A stretch of 64,000 nucleotides of DNA from Streptomyces sp. NBC_01262 (GTDB taxonomy: Bacteria > Actinomycetota > Actinomycetes > Streptomycetales > Streptomycetaceae), in contig NZ_CP108462.1 of the NCBI RefSeq assembly GCF_036226365.1, positions 6,356,501 through 6,420,500 of the forward strand, given 5' to 3'. The notes beneath the pieces were generated by a model. The model searched no databases. It saw only the letters and a list, made by a program, of their open reading frames with translations, and was not told where the DNA came from. This document shows, piece after piece, positions 62,434 through 64,000 of the stretch. A program made the translations under genes and the position numbers. Each line of letters starts with the position of its first letter. Positions within the stretch are counted from its first letter, which is position 1.

Positions 62434-62507
62434 GGTGAGTGACGGGACTTGAACCCGCGGCCACCTGGACCACAACCAGGTGCTCTACCAGCTGAGCTAC
62501 ACCCACC
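62434..62507 (-). tRNA. tRNA-His (anticodon GTG)
   Basis: Cloverleaf on the minus strand: acceptor GTGGGTG/CACTCAC, anticodon loop TTGTGGT (GTG), T loop GTTCAAGTC. The extra 5' G (position -1) is encoded and the discriminator is C, both hallmarks of bacterial tRNA-His. CCA is not encoded. Confidence 0.97.
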
Positions 62508-62590
62508 ATGTCCGGTACTTTTTCCACTCCGTACCGGCCGAGAAAAAGTGTACAGGATCCGATGGGGTGCTCGCTCCCGCCTTTCGGCGG

Positions 62591-63193
62591 CTATTGCGCA
62601 GGCAGGACGTACTTCGCGGCGATGGTGCGGGCGGTGTCCGTGTCGGGGCCGGGCTGGGGGACGAAGACGGCCTCGCGGTAGTAGCGCAGCTCGGCGATGG
62701 ACTCGCGGATGTCGGCCAGCGCCCGGTGGTTGCCGTTCTTCTCGGGGCTGTTGAAGTAGGCGCGCGGGTACCAGCGGCGGGACAGCTCCTTGATGGAGGA
62801 GACGTCCACGATGCGGTAGTGGAGGTGCTGCTCCAGGCCGGGCATGTCGCGGGCCAGGAAGCCGCGGTCGGTGGAGACGGAGTTGCCGCACAGCGGCGCC
62901 TTGCGGGACTCGGCGACATGCTCGCGTACGTACGCCAGGACCAGCTTCTCGGCCTCTTCGAGGGTCACACCGCCGTCGAGCTCCTCCAGGAGGCCGGAGG
63001 CGGTGTGCATGTCGCGTACGACCTCGGGCATGGTCTCCAGGGCCTCGGCGGGCGGGCGGATCACGATGTCCACGCCTTCGCCGAGGATGTTCAGTTCCGA
63101 GTCGGTCACGAGGGCGGCCACCTCGATCAGCGCGTCGTGCGCCAGGGAGAGGCCGGTCATCTCGCAGTCGATCCACACCATCCGGTCGTTCAT
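62591..63193 (-). CDS. orn: Oligoribonuclease (Orn), 3'-5' exoribonuclease of the DEDD family
   Basis: 200 residues, full length. DEDD motifs: WIDCEMTGL (Asp-Glu), NSVSTDRGFL (Asp), and NHRALADIRESI (His and last Asp, DEDDh type). It degrades 2-5-base RNA fragments and pGpG, the last step of c-di-GMP turnover, which links it to CdgA in this window. It starts 5 bases after the adpA stop, matching the adpA-orn arrangement known in S. griseus and S. coelicolor; loss of orn there slows growth and aerial hyphae. Confidence 0.96.
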   Translation of the reverse strand: MNDRMVWIDCEMTGLSLAHDALIEVAALVTDSELNILGEGVDIVIRPPAEALETMPEVVRDMHTASGLLEELDGGVTLEEAEKLVLAYVREHVAESRKAPLCGNSVSTDRGFLARDMPGLEQHLHYRIVDVSSIKELSRRWYPRAYFNSPEKNGNHRALADIRESIAELRYYREAVFVPQPGPDTDTARTIAAKYVLPAQ

Positions 63194-63198
63194 GTGTA

Positions 63199-64000
63199 TC
63201 AGCCTACGGGGCGATCCCTCGGTCCCGGCATAGCCGCGTTGCGTCCGCGTACGTCTCGGTCACCGCGCAGCCGTCCGGGCTGCTCGGGGATGCGCGAGGT
63301 GAAGCTGTCGTTGTCGGACTTCACGGGCGTCGGCTGGGAGGGCAGCCCGGAGGACGAGGGCATGGCCGTGGCGTGGCCGCGGCGCTGCGCGCCCACCGTG
63401 GCGGAGCCGGTTCCCGGTCCGCTTCCGGGGCCCGTTCCCGGGCTGCCGGCGGGATCAGGGGTGCGGGATTCCTTGGCCGGGGGCTCGGTCTCGTCCTGCG
63501 GGCGGCGGGCCCGGTAGGCGGCCCGGTAGGAGGCGGGGGAGGAGCCGAGCTGGCGCCGGAAGTGGCCGCGCAGGGCGACGGGCGAGCGGAAGCCGCAGCG
63601 TCCGGCGACCTCGTCGACCGAGTAGTCGGAGGTCTCCAGGAGCCGCTGGGCCTGCAGGACGCGCTGGGTGATCAGCCACTGCAGGGGAGCGCTCCCGGTG
63701 AGGGTGCGGAAACGCCGGTCGAAGGTGCGGCGGCTCATGTAGGCGCGCGCGGCGAGGGTCTCCACGTCGAACTGCTCGTGGAGGTGCTCCAGTGCCCACG
63801 CGACGACCTCGGCCAGCGGGTCCCCGCCGATCTCCTCCGGTAAAGAGCGGTCCAGATGGCGCTGCGGGCCACCGCCCCAGTCGCTGCCGCGCCGCGGGGA
63901 CACCACCAGGCGGCGGGCCAGGGTGTTCGCGGCCTCGGCGCCGTGATCGGTGCGCACGACGTGCAGGCACAGGTCGATCCCGGCGGCGGTGCCGGCCGAG
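63199..64000 (-). CDS. adpA: AdpA developmental regulator, C-terminal two thirds (cut by window end)
   Basis: 267 residues are visible. The end of the DJ-1/PfpI-like domain (SAGTAAGIDLCLHVVR, DHGAEAANTLARRLVV) is followed by the AraC/XylS DNA-binding domain: LAARAYMSRRTFDRRFRTL (first helix-turn-helix) and DEVAGRCGFRSPVALRGHF (second). This block is almost invariant in AdpA, the master activator of morphology and antibiotics. The linker holds a TTA Leu codon at 63841-63843, the known bldA switch of adpA. A GGGAGCGCTCCC palindrome (63685-63696) lies inside the DNA-binding part. The C-terminal tail is low-complexity Pro/Gly/Ser. orn follows at 5 bases. Confidence 0.95.
   Translation of the reverse strand, partial: SAGTAAGIDLCLHVVRTDHGAEAANTLARRLVVSPRRGSDWGGGPQRHLDRSLPEEIGGDPLAEVVAWALEHLHEQFDVETLAARAYMSRRTFDRRFRTLTGSAPLQWLITQRVLQAQRLLETSDYSVDEVAGRCGFRSPVALRGHFRRQLGSSPASYRAAYRARRPQDETEPPAKESRTPDPAGSPGTGPGSGPGTGSATVGAQRRGHATAMPSSSGLPSQPTPVKSDNDSFTSRIPEQPGRLRGDRDVRGRNAAMPGPRDRPVG

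Overview
The window is high-GC actinobacterial DNA, almost certainly a Streptomyces chromosome arm-to-core segment. The evidence is very strong G/C bias at third codon positions, GTG starts, Tat and lipoprotein exports, many secreted polysaccharide hydrolases, and the recognisable gene sets adpA-orn, cebR/cebEFG-bglC, cdgA and cslA-glxA. From memory, the order (read right to left) resembles the adpA-to-cslA region of Streptomyces coelicolor, with accessory genes inserted. Species cannot be named from this window.

Layout. 0-5 kb: the end of a fumarylacetoacetate-hydrolase-type gene, a class F-like sortase with a Gly-rich surface protein, a HAD phosphatase, a second surface protein with a sortase-like tail, and a lipoprotein GH6 cellulase. 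5.4-10.3 kb: a leftward operon cslA-glxA plus a Gfo/Idh/MocA oxidoreductase (hyphal-tip glycan synthesis). 10.4-17.4 kb: GH3 glucosidase, an FtsI-like penicillin-binding protein, and two PP2C/SpoIIE phosphatases, one apparently broken. 17.6-20.5 kb: two tRNA-Lys genes flank a 49-residue secreted peptide, a divergent LuxR-type regulator, and an IclR regulator. 20.9-25.5 kb: aldehyde dehydrogenase, luciferase-like monooxygenase and a GH18 chitinase behind a DasR-like operator. 26-29.5 kb: drug-type MFS exporter, double AsnC regulator, a broken DinB gene and tRNA-fMet. 29.6-36.5 kb: the c-di-GMP enzyme CdgA, twin M6-like metalloproteases, conserved hypotheticals and a third tRNA-Lys.

37-41 kb holds the least explained locus: three overlapping genes encoding a RecB/Cas4-like nuclease with a possible Fe-S cysteine set, an unrecognised 504-residue protein, and an SF1 helicase, i.e. 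a split Dna2-like machine. 41-50.7 kb: PAP2 lipid phosphatase with a palindromic operator, TetR regulator, histidine phosphatase, a second DasR-type chitinase, spermidine-synthase-like protein, a 160-bp TA-flanked miniature inverted-repeat element, a two-component system and an XRE/TPR regulator.

50.8-61.6 kb is a cellulose utilisation island: bglC, the CebEFG cellobiose/cellotriose importer, the repressor CebR, a CBM2-GH5 endoglucanase and a CBM2-GH48 exocellulase. All promoters carry copies of the TGGGAGCGCTCCCA operator. GH5 and GH48 would cut cellulose outside, CebEFG would import the oligomers, and BglC would split them inside; CebR would release all units together. 61.7-64 kb: two small genes, tRNA-His, orn and the 3' part of adpA.

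Rare TTA (Leu) codons occur in adpA, glxA and the signal peptide of the GH48 gene. This suggests that bldA tRNA timing reaches the morphogenesis and cellulose functions of this window.
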